Positions 14,162 to 25,066 of a stretch of 64,000 nucleotides of DNA are shown piece after piece. The notes under the pieces were generated by a model. The model ran no database searches. It was given only the letters and a program-made list of their open reading frames with translations, and was not told the origin of the DNA. Location of the stretch: positions 1,123,238-1,187,237 of the forward strand of contig QAOA01001288.1 in assembly GCA_003255065.1 (NCBI GenBank), read 5' to 3'. Numbering within the stretch: position 1 is the first letter of the stretch; every line of letters starts with the position of its first letter. A program made the translations under genes and the position numbers. The stretch is from Cercis canadensis. Lineage: Eukaryota; Streptophyta; Magnoliopsida; Fabales; Fabaceae.

Positions 14162-14711
14162 GGTTTAATTACAATTTTGGTCTCCCTATTTTAACCACTT
14201 GAACGTTTTGGCTCCCCTTATTTAAAAATGAACTATTGAGTCCCTCTATATTTATAAAATGTACAAGTTTAGTCCATTTATCTTTAAGTCAAAATTCTTA
14301 GGTTTATTTCAAAATATAAAGTTCTCTGATTTATAATCCTACCGTTCAGATTGAAAGGCTACATCTTATGAACCTTCTCACTAAATTTGAGCTCGATCTA
14401 ACGGTGAAACTCAGCCCAAAATACCAAAATCATAAGTTTTCATCTAACCAAAAATTTAGAGTTATTCACCGTTAGATTGAGCTAAAATTTAATGAAAAGA
14501 TTCACAAGACGTAGCTCTTCAATCTGAACGGTGAGATTATGAATCAGAGAACTTTACACCTTGAAATAAACCTAAGAATTTTGACTTAAAGATAAATTGA
14601 CTAAACTTGTACATTTTATGAATATAAAGGGACTCAATAATTCATTTTTAAATAAGGAGGACCAAAATGTTCAAGTGGTTAAAATAGGGGGACCAAAATT
14701 ACAATTAAGCC
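14162..14711. mobile_element. 550-bp foldback (MULE-like MITE) with about 245-bp inverted arms
   Basis: The left end starts GGTTTAATTACAATTTTGG and the right end finishes with its near-complement, CCAAAATTACAATTAAGCC. The two arms (about 14162-14411 and 14467-14711) remain complementary almost to the centre, for example CTAACGGTGAA on the left against TTCACCGTTAG on the right. Both flanks are runs of A: 14 or more on the left, nine on the right. That fits a 9-bp Mutator-type target duplication but cannot be proved in low-complexity sequence. It encodes nothing. Very long terminal repeats, no ORF and near-symmetry are typical of TIR-rich MULE or foldback MITEs. Confidence 0.8.
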
Positions 14712-14837
14712 AAAAAAAAAGAAGAAAAAAAGCTTCTTCTCTTGAATAAAGAGGGGCGAGCATAGGCCCGTATCAAACAAACATTGGGGATTGATACACA
14801 TTATTACGAGTTGAACGCTAAGTCACCACTCTTGGAT

Positions 14838-15180
14838 GGTAGCGTTATATCCCTTTTAATTGAGTGAATTTGTGTGAGACTTATTGTGTAATTTTAGTGT
14901 TATTGTACAAATTTTGAAAAAGTGAATTACTTAGTATGTATAAGAATACACAATTATTTATAAAATATAATAACAACACAATATAAGAAAATATGTTACA
15001 AAGTAAACTTAAAAAAATTGTTTCATGACACATTTTTTTATATCGTGTTATTTTTATATTTTATAAAAAACTATGTATTAGTATATACTAAATAACTCAA
15101 TTTTTTAAAATTTTTATAATAACACCTTACGGAATAGGTTCACTCAAACTCAACCAACCCATAAAGGGTATAGCTCTACC
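14838..15180. mobile_element. Foldback repeat family A, copy 1
   Basis: An AT-rich palindromic unit. It opens GGTAGCGTTATATCCC and closes with the imperfect complement GGGTATAGCTCTACC. Inside, GTAATTTTAGTGTTATTG on the left faces the inverted form in ATTTTTATAATAACAC at about 15110-15125. The same core recurs at about 32.4-32.8, 35.6-35.9 and 47.7-48.0 kb. No coding capacity is visible, consistent with a non-autonomous DNA element. Confidence 0.65.
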
Positions 15181-16424
15181 ACCCATTTTGAGGTCACCGG
15201 TGATTCATTAGAATTTAGCTTTTTACTGTTCTTTATGCAGATCGGTAGAGGACATATTCCGCATGCAAAGCCCCAAGCAATGCAGAAAAGGGCAACAACT
15301 TCTATTCGGGTCAGAAATAAAAGGACAATAAATGTCTGACAATCATGTGGCGTTGTCTATATGCATTCAAAGGGTAGCGTAAGCTAAGAGACAAGCAACA
15401 AGAAGACAAGAGATTATAAGCATTCGGAGATGGATTCTCAGACAGAGAGAGGCTTTGTTAGTCGGACACAGATGGACATGCAAAATGGTTCATAATGGTG
15501 AGAGAAGCCGAGGTTGTCTCAAAGTGTCAGACCATGATGGCGTGCTTGCTAAAGAAGAGCTATTCAGAAAGTCAAAATTACAAAGACTGTCGAATGCGTG
15601 CCTTCTATATCACTCTTCTTCCTCGCAATATAATGTAATTGTGTTTGCCGACATTACACCAGCTTTTAATTTTTTTTTGGTGAGAATTATTCCCCTAACT
15701 AGACTAGAGTAAGAAAGGGTACAACTGCATCCTTCTTTTATGTGAAGGAATATTATTTCCTTTTGGATCATGAAACCAGCGCATCAACCAACCATAAAGT
15801 CATCGGGATACCAATCAGAATTTTCCCATAGAATTTGTACTTCATTTCTTTTTGTTAGAGGAGGTAACTGGTAAGGTCCAAAAGGAGCAGACAACTAAAG
15901 CGGTGGAAACCATGTACCTGCTGAATGCCACAGTAAATACTTTGCTTCAGAAGAATCAATTTCAATAAGCCCAATCTGCAAAGGTAAAGGTCTCTCAAAG
16001 GCTATAAGTGCAAGTCCATTAAAACTAAGGAACTGTAGCCTGTTGATATAAAGACCATTGTGTTTGATTAAAAAGACCACATATGCACAGGGAAGGTGTA
16101 TATATATAGTTGCATGGAAGAGTGTAATATATAACCAATACTGTTTACTCGTTAAAGAAACGGAGAATGAAAAGACCTGAATAGTTTACACTTTACAATC
16201 ACAAACAACCAGAACGCAGCATGCAGCAGAATTTCACTAGGAATATTCTCTCTTATATTTTACATGTATCTATTAGAAGTATTACATTTAAAATAAGCAG
16301 TTGACATCAGTTTATGTTTATCCTCTGCATTAAGTTGGATAAAATCTATTCCTCACTGCAGAAACCAGAACCAAACGTGCCATTCCTCTTCATCTGTGGT
16401 AGATCAGAGCTTTCCAAGTCATTG
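15181..16424. other. Spacer downstream of the 4CL-like gene
   Basis: About 1.2 kb between foldback copy 1 and the stop codon of the 4CL-like gene, which reads leftward into it. The part nearest 16424 should contain that gene's 3' UTR. A 21-codon frame beginning at ATG 15431 sits in slightly less AT-rich sequence, but it is not recognisable and is not called as a gene. Confidence 0.6.
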
Positions 16425-19400
16425 CTACAGCTTTGATGTCATTTGTTGATCAATTTTCATGAGGTCTTTTCTTAAAATCTTTCCTGTGGTTGACTTTGGA
16501 ATCTTCTCTATAAAAGTCACTCGTCGTAATCTTTTGTATGGAGCAACCTGGACAAAGAAAAGAGAAGAGTTCAAATTAAGTTGAACAAAAGAAACAAAGA
16601 ACACAATATATTATGTACTTCTGCACTTGAATATATCAGAGAACTAGACTTTCTATTTTCTATTTTTTTATTACCTTGTTTTTATGGAATTGAGATGCTT
16701 AATTTACCTGTTCTGCTATAAACTTTTTGATCTCATCTTCAGTTAGCAAGCTGTTTGGGGAGCGAACTACGTAAGCAACTGGAACCTCACCAGCTTTAGT
16801 ATCAGGGGATCTAAATTTGGAATTCACGTTCAGTACTCATGAAATCTTTCAAAATTATGAGGTGATAGATATATTTAAGTTCTCATAAAGGGAAAGAATG
16901 AGTTTTTTTCTTTTGTTTTCCAAGTGACTTACGGGATCACACCAGCATCTAATATTTCAGGGTGAGAAACCAGCAAGTCTTCAAGTTCTGCCGGTGCCAC
17001 CTGACAAATTAATGGTCATACATTGATGTGATCATGTTTCGTATGTTAAATATGAAATGCATTTAATAGACGTATAAACCTTGGTGCTTTTGTCAAGATA
17101 AGAACCACTACTTGAGGATGGAGCGACTAAGCATCATAGATTCAGTTGATAACATCAAATATTGAACCAAGGCACAGTATATCAACCAGACAACTAATCA
17201 AAGTTGCACCCTTGTATATGACTTGTTATACATCCAACCATGTATTACCAAAATTTGAGATTCTGAACTAATACTTATAAAACTAATGTAGGCATGTATA
17301 ATGAAATCCCAACACTTCAAAAATTCTAGCAACATAAAGAAAGGATACAGTGAGAGACAGGAGGTACAGAAATTGCACAAACAACAAGATTACTTGTGAG
17401 GAAGTGAGTATCCATGGTTGCATCAGATATATAATCAATGAGATTTCATCAAGTGGCTACTTAGAAATGAAGCAAATCAAGGAGCTACAAGTTGTGGTTA
17501 TTAGGATTTAAGCTTTGAGTGACTAGGCTCGAGAACATCAGCTAATTTTGATTTAAATACTTTCTAGTAGATGTGTGACATGATCAGAATAGACAAAAAA
17601 TACATATGCTACAGGAAGCACATACCTGTACCAAGTATCACTAGCACTAACATGGACAAATTTAGAGGTCTCAATCTCACGTTAAAAATTGATTGAATCT
17701 ATCAAAGTATATCAGCATTACCTTGTTTACAGAATAAATTGTGAATATATCAACAGCACTGGTTGATACTTCATAGAAATCATACATAAAACAGTAGTCT
17801 TACCAAAAAGGAGTTCAGTAATTAAGTTGACGCTGGACATTATTATTGATGCTTATTGTTGACCAGATCACTTGTTACCTGAAATCCATTACACTTTATG
17901 AGCTCTTTAATTCGATCTACCACAAATAGCTGTCCCTCTTGGTCAAAATATCCAAGATCTCCCGTACGCATCCAACCATCATCATCTATTGTCAGCTTTG
18001 TGGCTTCTGGATTGTTAAAATAACCTGAAAATGTACATGATAGCATTCTTATCAGAAAGATCAAGTGTAAGAGAGAACTTAATCATAATAGTTATCATGC
18101 TTCAATCAATTCAAGCATCTATAGTATCAGGACTGTTAACTAAGTACATAACTAAACTTCCCTTGTGATTATTTCATAACCAAAAACATAGCCAAAGCCT
18201 AAAATCTTTGTTCCACTAGAAATTCCTTAATTAAGAACCAGAACAGAAAACCAGAGCATGATCAAGGTACAAGGCTTCCCCTCTAAACATTCACACAGGG
18301 AACTTTGGAAACTCTGATAAGGAGCAATTTGCATTAACCAATAAATATATGCTGAATATTCACAGATGCTTGAGAAATCCCTGATTCTGTGTGAAATTAA
18401 CCTGAGAAATATGAACCTTACACCCTGCAAACCAAATAGATTGAAATAACCCAAATTGTACCTTGCATCACAGTAGGTCCTCGAATCCAAATTTCCCCTG
18501 ACTGATTGGGTGGAAGGGGCTTCCCAGTATCCAAACTAACTATTCGGGATTCTAGACCTTCAAGTAGTTTTCCAGTTGAACCTGTAAGACGGGATCCTTC
18601 CTTTGGATTCTCTAAGGAAATAATTCCACAAGTTTCCGTCATGCCATAGCCCTGAAACAACATTGTTATAATCCTCCATCACTATCAATACCTTATTTTA
18701 CTTGCCATTGCAATTCAGCTTCCAAGATATATAGATGAAGGATAATAAACCTTGATAGTCATAGCAGAGACATTGCATTGATCACAATGATGAACTTGAA
18801 TTCTTAAACTAGTGCCTGCTCGATTTCATAAGCAAATAAAGTGTTGCAAAATATATTTATGAAACCATGCTACAATTTTTTAATTTCAGAATTTCGTCAA
18901 AGCAAACCCCTAAAAATTTAGTAAATTTATGTATTGTTTTGATGTAAAACTTGTCTGACCTCACACTACGAAAAATAAATTATATTTTTATGTTGCATTA
19001 TATTCTCTTTCTTATACCAACAAGTGTAGATCATCTGGTAAAGGGGTGTTCTAGCTTAATAAAGGGTCTTGGGTTTGAGCCCTTGAAAATGCAACTACGT
19101 TTGTTAGGAGAGCTTTGCCGCCCTTGTAGTCATTCCCGGCTTGAAACCGGATTAATCGAACGAAACCCGAACACCGATGGAAAATCAAAAAAATAGTCAC
19201 TTTCTTATAATTCTAAATTTATTAGAATTAGAGTTAGAATTTTTTATTTTATCTTGGTAAGTATTAGCTAGAATTTGAATTAACTCCTACTATTACTATC
19301 TTTTCATATTCAATATAACAAACTTAATTTTATAAAAGATAAATAAAATTTGACTGAAACAAAATATTTTTGAAAGTTAGTTAAGTTGGAAGAATTTACA

Positions 19401-20427
19401 ATTTTACCTGAATGATTTCAACCTTGGGAAGAATCTTAGCACAGTCTTGCATGACATCTTTGCCCAAAGGGGCTGCGCCTCCCGCGATCTGCTTTAATGA
19501 CGATAAGTCATACTTGCTGACCACGTCACTCTGTTTCAGCAGCTCAATCATAACCGGCGGAGCCACATACAAATATGTAACCTTGAACTTCTCCACCGCC
19601 TCCAAAGCCTTCTTTAACTCAAACCTCTTCATTGACACCACCGTGTTCCCTCTCCGCAGTTGTGAGTACGAAATTATTGCTAGCCCAAACACATGGAACA
19701 TCGGCAAGAAACACAGGAACACGTTCTTGATTTCACCGTTTCTATCTTGATCGGCCGTTGCCATTAATGATTGTGAAATGAAATTCCCATGCGTCAGAAT
19801 CACTCCCTTGCTTCTCCCAGTCGTGCCTGATGAGTACAAAAGTGCCGCCACGTCAGATTGCGTAACATTGTTCTCCGCCGGCAAATTTGAGATTCCGTTT
19901 GACATTCCGATCAAATCAGCGTAATGCCAAATCTTGGACTTTGAATTGCTGGATAAATTTGTAGATTTTGAAGGGCCTAACATTATGGATGGTAAATTCA
20001 ACGGTTCAATTTTGTCGAAAAATTCTGGTACTGTAATGGCGATCTTCGGATTAGAATCTTTGACTTGTTTTGAAAGCTCGAAGAAAGTGTATAATGGATT
20101 GCAGGTCGTGGCGATGGCGCCGATGGCGACGACGGCGAGGAAGCATATGAAGTAGTGTATTGAATTGGGAGCAAATATGAAAACGACTTCGCCTTTATTG
20201 ATTCCGATATGTAACAAGGCGTGGGCAAGTTTGGAGACGTAGATATGGAGCTGGTGGAAGGTGAGAGATTCGCCGGAATCGGCATCGACGAGAGCGAGAG
20301 TGTGAGCAAAAGAGGAAGAACTTTGGAAAAGGAAGGTGGTAAGTGAGAGGTTACGTTCAGTGGGAAGGTGAAGGGGTGGTCTGGGCGATGAATAGGTTAG
20401 ACTTTTGGGGTCGAAGGATTTCGCCAT
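16425..20427 (-). CDS. Peroxisomal 4-coumarate--CoA ligase-like acyl-CoA synthetase
   Basis: ANL-superfamily acyl-activating enzyme: ATP plus a carboxylic acid gives an acyl-adenylate, then an acyl-CoA. Six exons: 19408-20427, 18462-18651, 17879-18024, 16933-17000, 16708-16810 and 16425-16547, giving 549 residues. Seen: AMP-binding motif [11 protein letters not shown] at 199-209, GYGMTETCG at 341-349, box II as GEIWIRG at 392-398, hinge and TGDLGYF, and catalytic lysine in [13 protein letters not shown] near the end. The last residues are SKL, a canonical peroxisomal targeting signal (PTS1). Closest in my memory is Arabidopsis At4g05160 (4CLL7 group), whose members activate fatty acids and jasmonate precursors; true lignin 4CLs have GEICIRG. 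The substrate cannot be read from sequence. The start is the first ATG, followed by a short polar leader. Intron 1 contains a SINE. Confidence 0.92.
17001..17878 (-). other. Intron 3 of the 4CL-like gene (878 bp)
   Basis: The intron separates the exon ending in KCNGFQ from the exon starting [10 protein letters not shown]. It is AT-rich. I saw no coding segment, clear repeat or structural RNA in it. Confidence 0.8.
19007..19209 (+). mobile_element. tRNA-derived SINE with 10-bp target-site duplication, in intron 1 of the 4CL-like gene
   Basis: CTTTCTTATA occurs at 19007-19016 and again at 19200-19209, flanking a 183-bp insert (19017-19199). The insert begins with an A-box-like segment (TAGATCATCTGGTAAAG), then a B-box-like GGGTTTGAGCCC. 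Its tail contains ACCGGATTAATCG and ACACCGATGG, resembling the 3' region of plant SINEs, and ends in an A-rich run. It lies antisense to the host gene, inside the intron at 18652-19407. Promoter boxes in order, A-rich tail and a perfect target duplication make a SINE the best reading. The B box is slightly degenerate, so it is probably inactive. Confidence 0.8.
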
Positions 20428-20945
20428 GGCTTCCTGTTTCGGTTTCTGGAAGGATTCAGCTCACGGGTTTTGAATTTATCGTCGGTAGAGAGACTCTGAA
20501 AGCGATTATATGCATTACCGCCAAAAGAGAGCAGTTTTAAAGTGTTGACCATCTCTTTTGCTTTTATTTATTTTTTAATCTCCTACTTGTAACTCTCTCT
20601 CTTAAATTCTTTGCAATTTAGACGATGAAGTAATATCAATTTTAACTATTTTTTTATATCAAATAATTTCCATATGGACATACATCTTAATTCTTATGAA
20701 AATAATTGATATTTTAAATAATTTCTCTCACCAATATGCAATTATATGTTTATTAATTATATTTTATAGCAATTATACGCATATTCTTAAGAATTTTTGA
20801 AAGTTGCTCCATATCATTCATACCAATTTAGAAATATCATGCCCTTTATATTTTTATAAATTTAACATCGCACGCTCGTACACACAGTAATTCACAGTTT
20901 ATTTCTCAAAGCATACATATCTGCGGCCTTTGTAGTCCTCCAAAC
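20428..20945. other. Upstream region of the 4CL-like gene
   Basis: About 0.5 kb of AT-rich sequence between the 4CL-like start codon and the hAT-like element. It should contain the leader and core promoter on the minus strand. No convincing TATA box or known motif was identified. Confidence 0.5.
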
Positions 20946-21380
20946 CAGTGATGGATCTTCACCAAAATTATTGGGGGGCAAAAAGATACTTAATAATCAA
21001 TAAAAAAAATTATAATGATATAAATTTTTTACAATATTCAAACTTAGAGAATCACAAAGAGATTCTTAGTAATTGCCTAATTTGTAAAGTAAAAAATATC
21101 ATAATCATAACTAAAGCTATTAGACTTTCTACTTTTGTTTTCTGTTTTATGTATATAACTAATTTTAAAAAATGGGCTAAGTGGCAAGTGAGCTATTGAG
21201 CTTTGAGTTAGATTTGTAGAAGTAGGCTTAAACATTTTATTAATTTATTTTGAGGGGGTTATATTTAGTTTTTTTTTAAAAAAGTTGAATGGGCAAATAT
21301 TTTTTTAACAAACTTAACTAAGAAATCTTTTTTTTTTTTGGGGGCAGTTACCCCTCTGTCTAAACTAAGATCCGTCCGTG
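20946..21380. mobile_element. Non-autonomous hAT-like element with 8-bp target duplication
   Basis: CTCCAAAC is present at 20938-20945 and again at 21381-21388, directly flanking a 435-bp segment. The segment starts CAGTGATGGATCTT and ends AAGATCCGTCCGTG. The second, inverted, reads CACGGACGGATCTT, so 11 of 14 positions match. Both ends continue into G-rich tracts on the relevant strand (GGGGGGC near the left; GGGGGCAG before the right end). An 8-bp duplication plus short terminal inverted repeats beginning CA is the hAT signature. No transposase fragment is visible. Confidence 0.8.
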
Positions 21381-21764
21381 CTCCAAACTACAAAACATTT
21401 GTGGCTTTATTATTATTATTTTTTACTTGGACAACGAGTCAAAGAAATATACTATAGAATAACTTCATTTATTAATCCAAAATAAGTTCACTTTCATTTT
21501 TAATATGAATTATTTTCATGTATTTTTTTTAAAATTATAAAAAATATTTAAATATTTTATTATTATATAGTTATTTTATTCATTATATAATTTTTTTATA
21601 TAAAATATTAATTAATAGAATAATATCGTATTGTCAAAAAATATTTTAATTATTTTGTAAATTGAAATTTTTTTTTCTTTCCCGAGGGCCTCCTTCTCTC
21701 TAAATTTTTTAATGGGTTTGTATAAATGACATTTTTCTTGTTGCTCTTGTGCCTTAGCTGATTG

Positions 21765-22147
21765 AAATAAATATTATATTTTAGTAATAAAATTATATAT
21801 TTATTATATTTTTTAATTGAATTACTTAAATATTATATTTTAAAAAAATTAAAAATAAAAACTTTTTAAATATGTAAGGACGCCATGTGAGACAGCTAAC
21901 GGCGTGTCCCTTATTATCATGTATTTTTTTAATTTTTTTTATTCTTATAAACAATTAAAAAAAAAGACACATAGGACTATAGCATATCTGACATGAACAT
22001 GTCACGTAGCTATTAGTGTGTCTCGTGGTTTTCACATATTTATTATATTTTTTTTGTTTTTAATTTTAAAAAATATAATATTAAAATAAATAAATTAAAA
22101 ATATAATAAATATATAAAATAATTTCTAAAATGTTATATTCTGATTA
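21765..22147. repeat. AT-rich palindromic element just upstream of the plastid-protein gene
   Basis: The left arm contains ATATATTTATTATATTTTT and the right arm contains its near-complement around 22060-22120. A less AT-rich centre has CCATGTGAGACAGC on one side and GTGTGTCTCGTGG on the other. The arms are imperfect and low in complexity, so the boundaries are soft. It ends about 230 bp before the ATG at 22375 and must form part of that gene's upstream region. Confidence 0.55.
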
Positions 22148-22374
22148 AAGAGAGAAGAGCAAATACTTGTTCTCCTAAAATTCTCAGCCAACAAACTATA
22201 TGGATATGGATATATTCTCAGACGAGTTTGTCCGAGCTTACGGCGAATCCACAATCAAAGTCCACGTCGATATTTGTCGGCGTTGAATTTTCTTCCTTTC
22301 TCTTTCCCTGATTCCCTCCTTTCCTCTCTCTCCTCCCAGTTGCCCCTGAAGATTCTCCCCCTCTGTTCTCTCCA

Positions 22375-24890
22375 ATGGCGGAAACATCCACTCTGTGCTT
22401 CTCCAGATTCTCTTCTGTTCCATCAATTTCTTGTTCGAAAGAATTCAGAACCTCGTCCTCACCATTTGCTTTCACCCCTTGCCAATTCGCAGTTTCTCGT
22501 TCTTGGTCGTCGCGTCGCCTTCTCCATTTCGTCGCAAAAGCCACCGATCCCGGCAACGTTTTCGGTGATGACTATTTCGAATTTTTTCCTTGGGCCGAAG
22601 GAGATAGCGGTAGGCTCTTGATTTTTCATCTTTCTGATCGTTTATTTATTTATGCCTTTAAATGCTTTAATCCATCTGAATTTCATCTTCAACGGCGCTA
22701 GTTTGTCACAAAAGCTGAGCTCTTTATCATATATCCTTACTTTTATAAGAAAATTTGGACCAAATATCGTTATTAATCCTAACACCCATGTAGTTTCGGG
22801 TGTAAGCATGGAAAAAGGGTATTCCTTGTAATGGGCTTAATTCCTATCTGGTTGAAAAGGAGGAATTCGAATTGTGTGCCTCTCTCTTTGTATCCTTTCT
22901 TTGTGCTATTTTTACATGTGTTCTAATGTGTTATTATGATCGTTCCGGTAAGCAAGGAAATCGAATTAGTATGTTTGGAACTCTATTTATTTTCATCCAA
23001 CAAATTTTGAGCTAAGAAGATTCAGTTGGTACTATACCCAGCGGTACCTCTCTAGTTACATTATACTATTTCCAGTAAAATTTTTTTACAAGATACTTAT
23101 GTTTAGATCAGATGTCATTCCTAGTTTGTCTTGGGTCCTACTTTGTGAATTAAAAGATGTCTCCTTCCACCTAACCAACAGCTGAGATAAAATATTTCTA
23201 GAAGTCTTCATTTTGGAGGAAATCTTTACTTGGTTATTATAGCATAGCATATTTTGAAGTGATCTAGCCCTTCATTGTAGAAAAGGTGTCCTTTAAATTT
23301 AATATCAAGTTTTTCCATTCTGATTTAATTTCATTAATGTTTGTTTTGTCAGAAATTCAATGGGTTCCTGAGGAGAAAGTTACATTGTTCACTGCTGATG
23401 GGCTGATTCAGATTGGAGGCTCAATGGTCCCTCGTCGTGTCAGTTCTTCCGATGTATGATTTTGTCATGCAAATTCCTCTTTTCTTCTTTCGATTTGAAG
23501 AATATCTATTAAAACATGTGGCAAACCCTCCTCCGAGTTATTATCTCTAACTTGGTCATCCTATCATATAATTATCATATATGTATTGGTTAGCATGCTG
23601 TGACACATTTCTTGGTTATGATGAATATAAGGATTTCTACATTTATATCTTGGAAAAGTTCATCTGTATTGTACTGTTGTTCCCAGTGATATATTGCATA
23701 TTTTGACAAAAGTTAGCTCTTTGCAGTGTTTCCTCTCATGTTAGAGTAAGTATCTTGGTCTGTCTTGTGCAATGCTTGGCATCACATTTCTTGCTTTTAC
23801 TCCATCTCGGCATCAAAGCTTGTATTATTAGATTTGCTAATCATGTATTTGTGCTTCACAGAAGAAGCAAGGGAAATTCAAAACTGGTCAAAAGTTTCAA
23901 CGCTTTCAAGAGAGTGATTACATGGATCCCAATCAGAGCCTTTGTCTGGGTGCATTGTTTGATATTGCAGCTACTAATGTAAGTAGTTATCCTCTTGACT
24001 TAACCTCGTCCATAAGATATCTTTTGTTACATCTCATACCTATGAAAATTTCTCTTTCTAGGGACTTAATACGGGCAGGAGACTTTGTATTTTTGGTTTC
24101 TGCCGTTCCATTGAGATGCTAAGTGATGTAGTGGAAGACACTGTCTTAGAGCATGGTGGGGAGGTATGTCATGTTTCCATCCCTTATTTTAATTTTTGGT
24201 ATATGCAACTGAACAACGTCTAGTCGCATATCATTGTGAAAACTCAATATATATTCAGCTCAAAAAACTTTCCTGTTTTTTTTGGACATTATCAGCATTA
24301 GTAAAACCTACCACGAAAGGATAAACATTTATTTTCAGTTCAGATTTCAATTTTTAGTATTTTCTTAATGTGCATGAAGAGAATTTTATACAATCACTTG
24401 GAATGGAAATGGATGAATTATTACCTGGACTCAGCTGGTGGATTACAAATGGAAATTGTATTTTGCTCTTTTTGCCTTGATTCTATGACTTTTTACCAGG
24501 TAACTGAAGCTTTCATGGGCATCTGCATTGCCTTGAAATTTCGGGGATTGAATAAAGTTGGTTGATATTTGCTGTTTAAAGAGGTGTTTAGGGTGGATTG
24601 TACAGACGCCGAAGCATTTGTCCTAGGAACTTTATTATTTATTCATCAGTATCTGCCTAACTTGTGAAAGTTCTCTGAATATTAGGACCACTGTTATATC
24701 AAATTTCTTTAATTGACAGGTTGTTGCTGCAGAGAAGGCAAGTGAAGGTGGTTTACATGAAAAGCTAACCATGACTGTTGCAGTGCCACTACTATGGGGG
24801 GTACCTCCAGCTTCTGAGACACTTCACCTTGCAGTTAAAAGTGGGGGAGGGATTGTAGAGAAGGTCTATTGGCAGTGGGACTTCGTGTAG
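22375..24890 (+). CDS. Plastid-targeted conserved protein of unknown function
   Basis: Five exons: 22375-22609, 23353-23453, 23862-23978, 24062-24163 and 24720-24890, all with consensus splice sites and matching phases, giving 241 residues. The first 55 or so residues (MAETSTLCFSRFSS, rich in Ser and Arg, poor in acids) look like a chloroplast transit peptide. The mature part is acidic and then globular, with WVPEEKVTLFTADG, IQIGGSMVPRR, RRLCIFGFCRSIEML, LTMTVAVPLLWGVPPASE and a C-terminus YWQWDFV. There are no transmembrane segments and no catalytic motif I recognise. I cannot name the family. By gene order it could correspond to the Arabidopsis locus between MYB38 and ABCB1; that is inference only. 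The LINE relic downstream is unrelated. Confidence 0.85.
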
Positions 24891-25066
24891 ATACATATTG
24901 AAATGCTTGCTAACCATTCTTTGTGCATTTTGTATATAATTCCTCTTGTATATGTGAAAAACTGAAATGTATTTAAATTTGATGCCCATTCAATGTTAAT
25001 ATCTAATTGATGCTCTGTTACTGTACGTTCTATTTGACCACTATAAGCTGCGATTGGGTGCAATTA

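Noticed and set aside
15431..15712. Short frames around ATG 15431 as a small gene
   Set aside because: The ATG frame is only 21 codons, the overlapping frame lacks an ATG in good context, and nothing is recognisable. No exon structure supports it.
19017..19199. A functional tRNA gene from the GGTTTGAGCC B-box-like motif
   Set aside because: No acceptor stem or anticodon arm can be folded, and target duplications plus an A-rich tail show a SINE instead.
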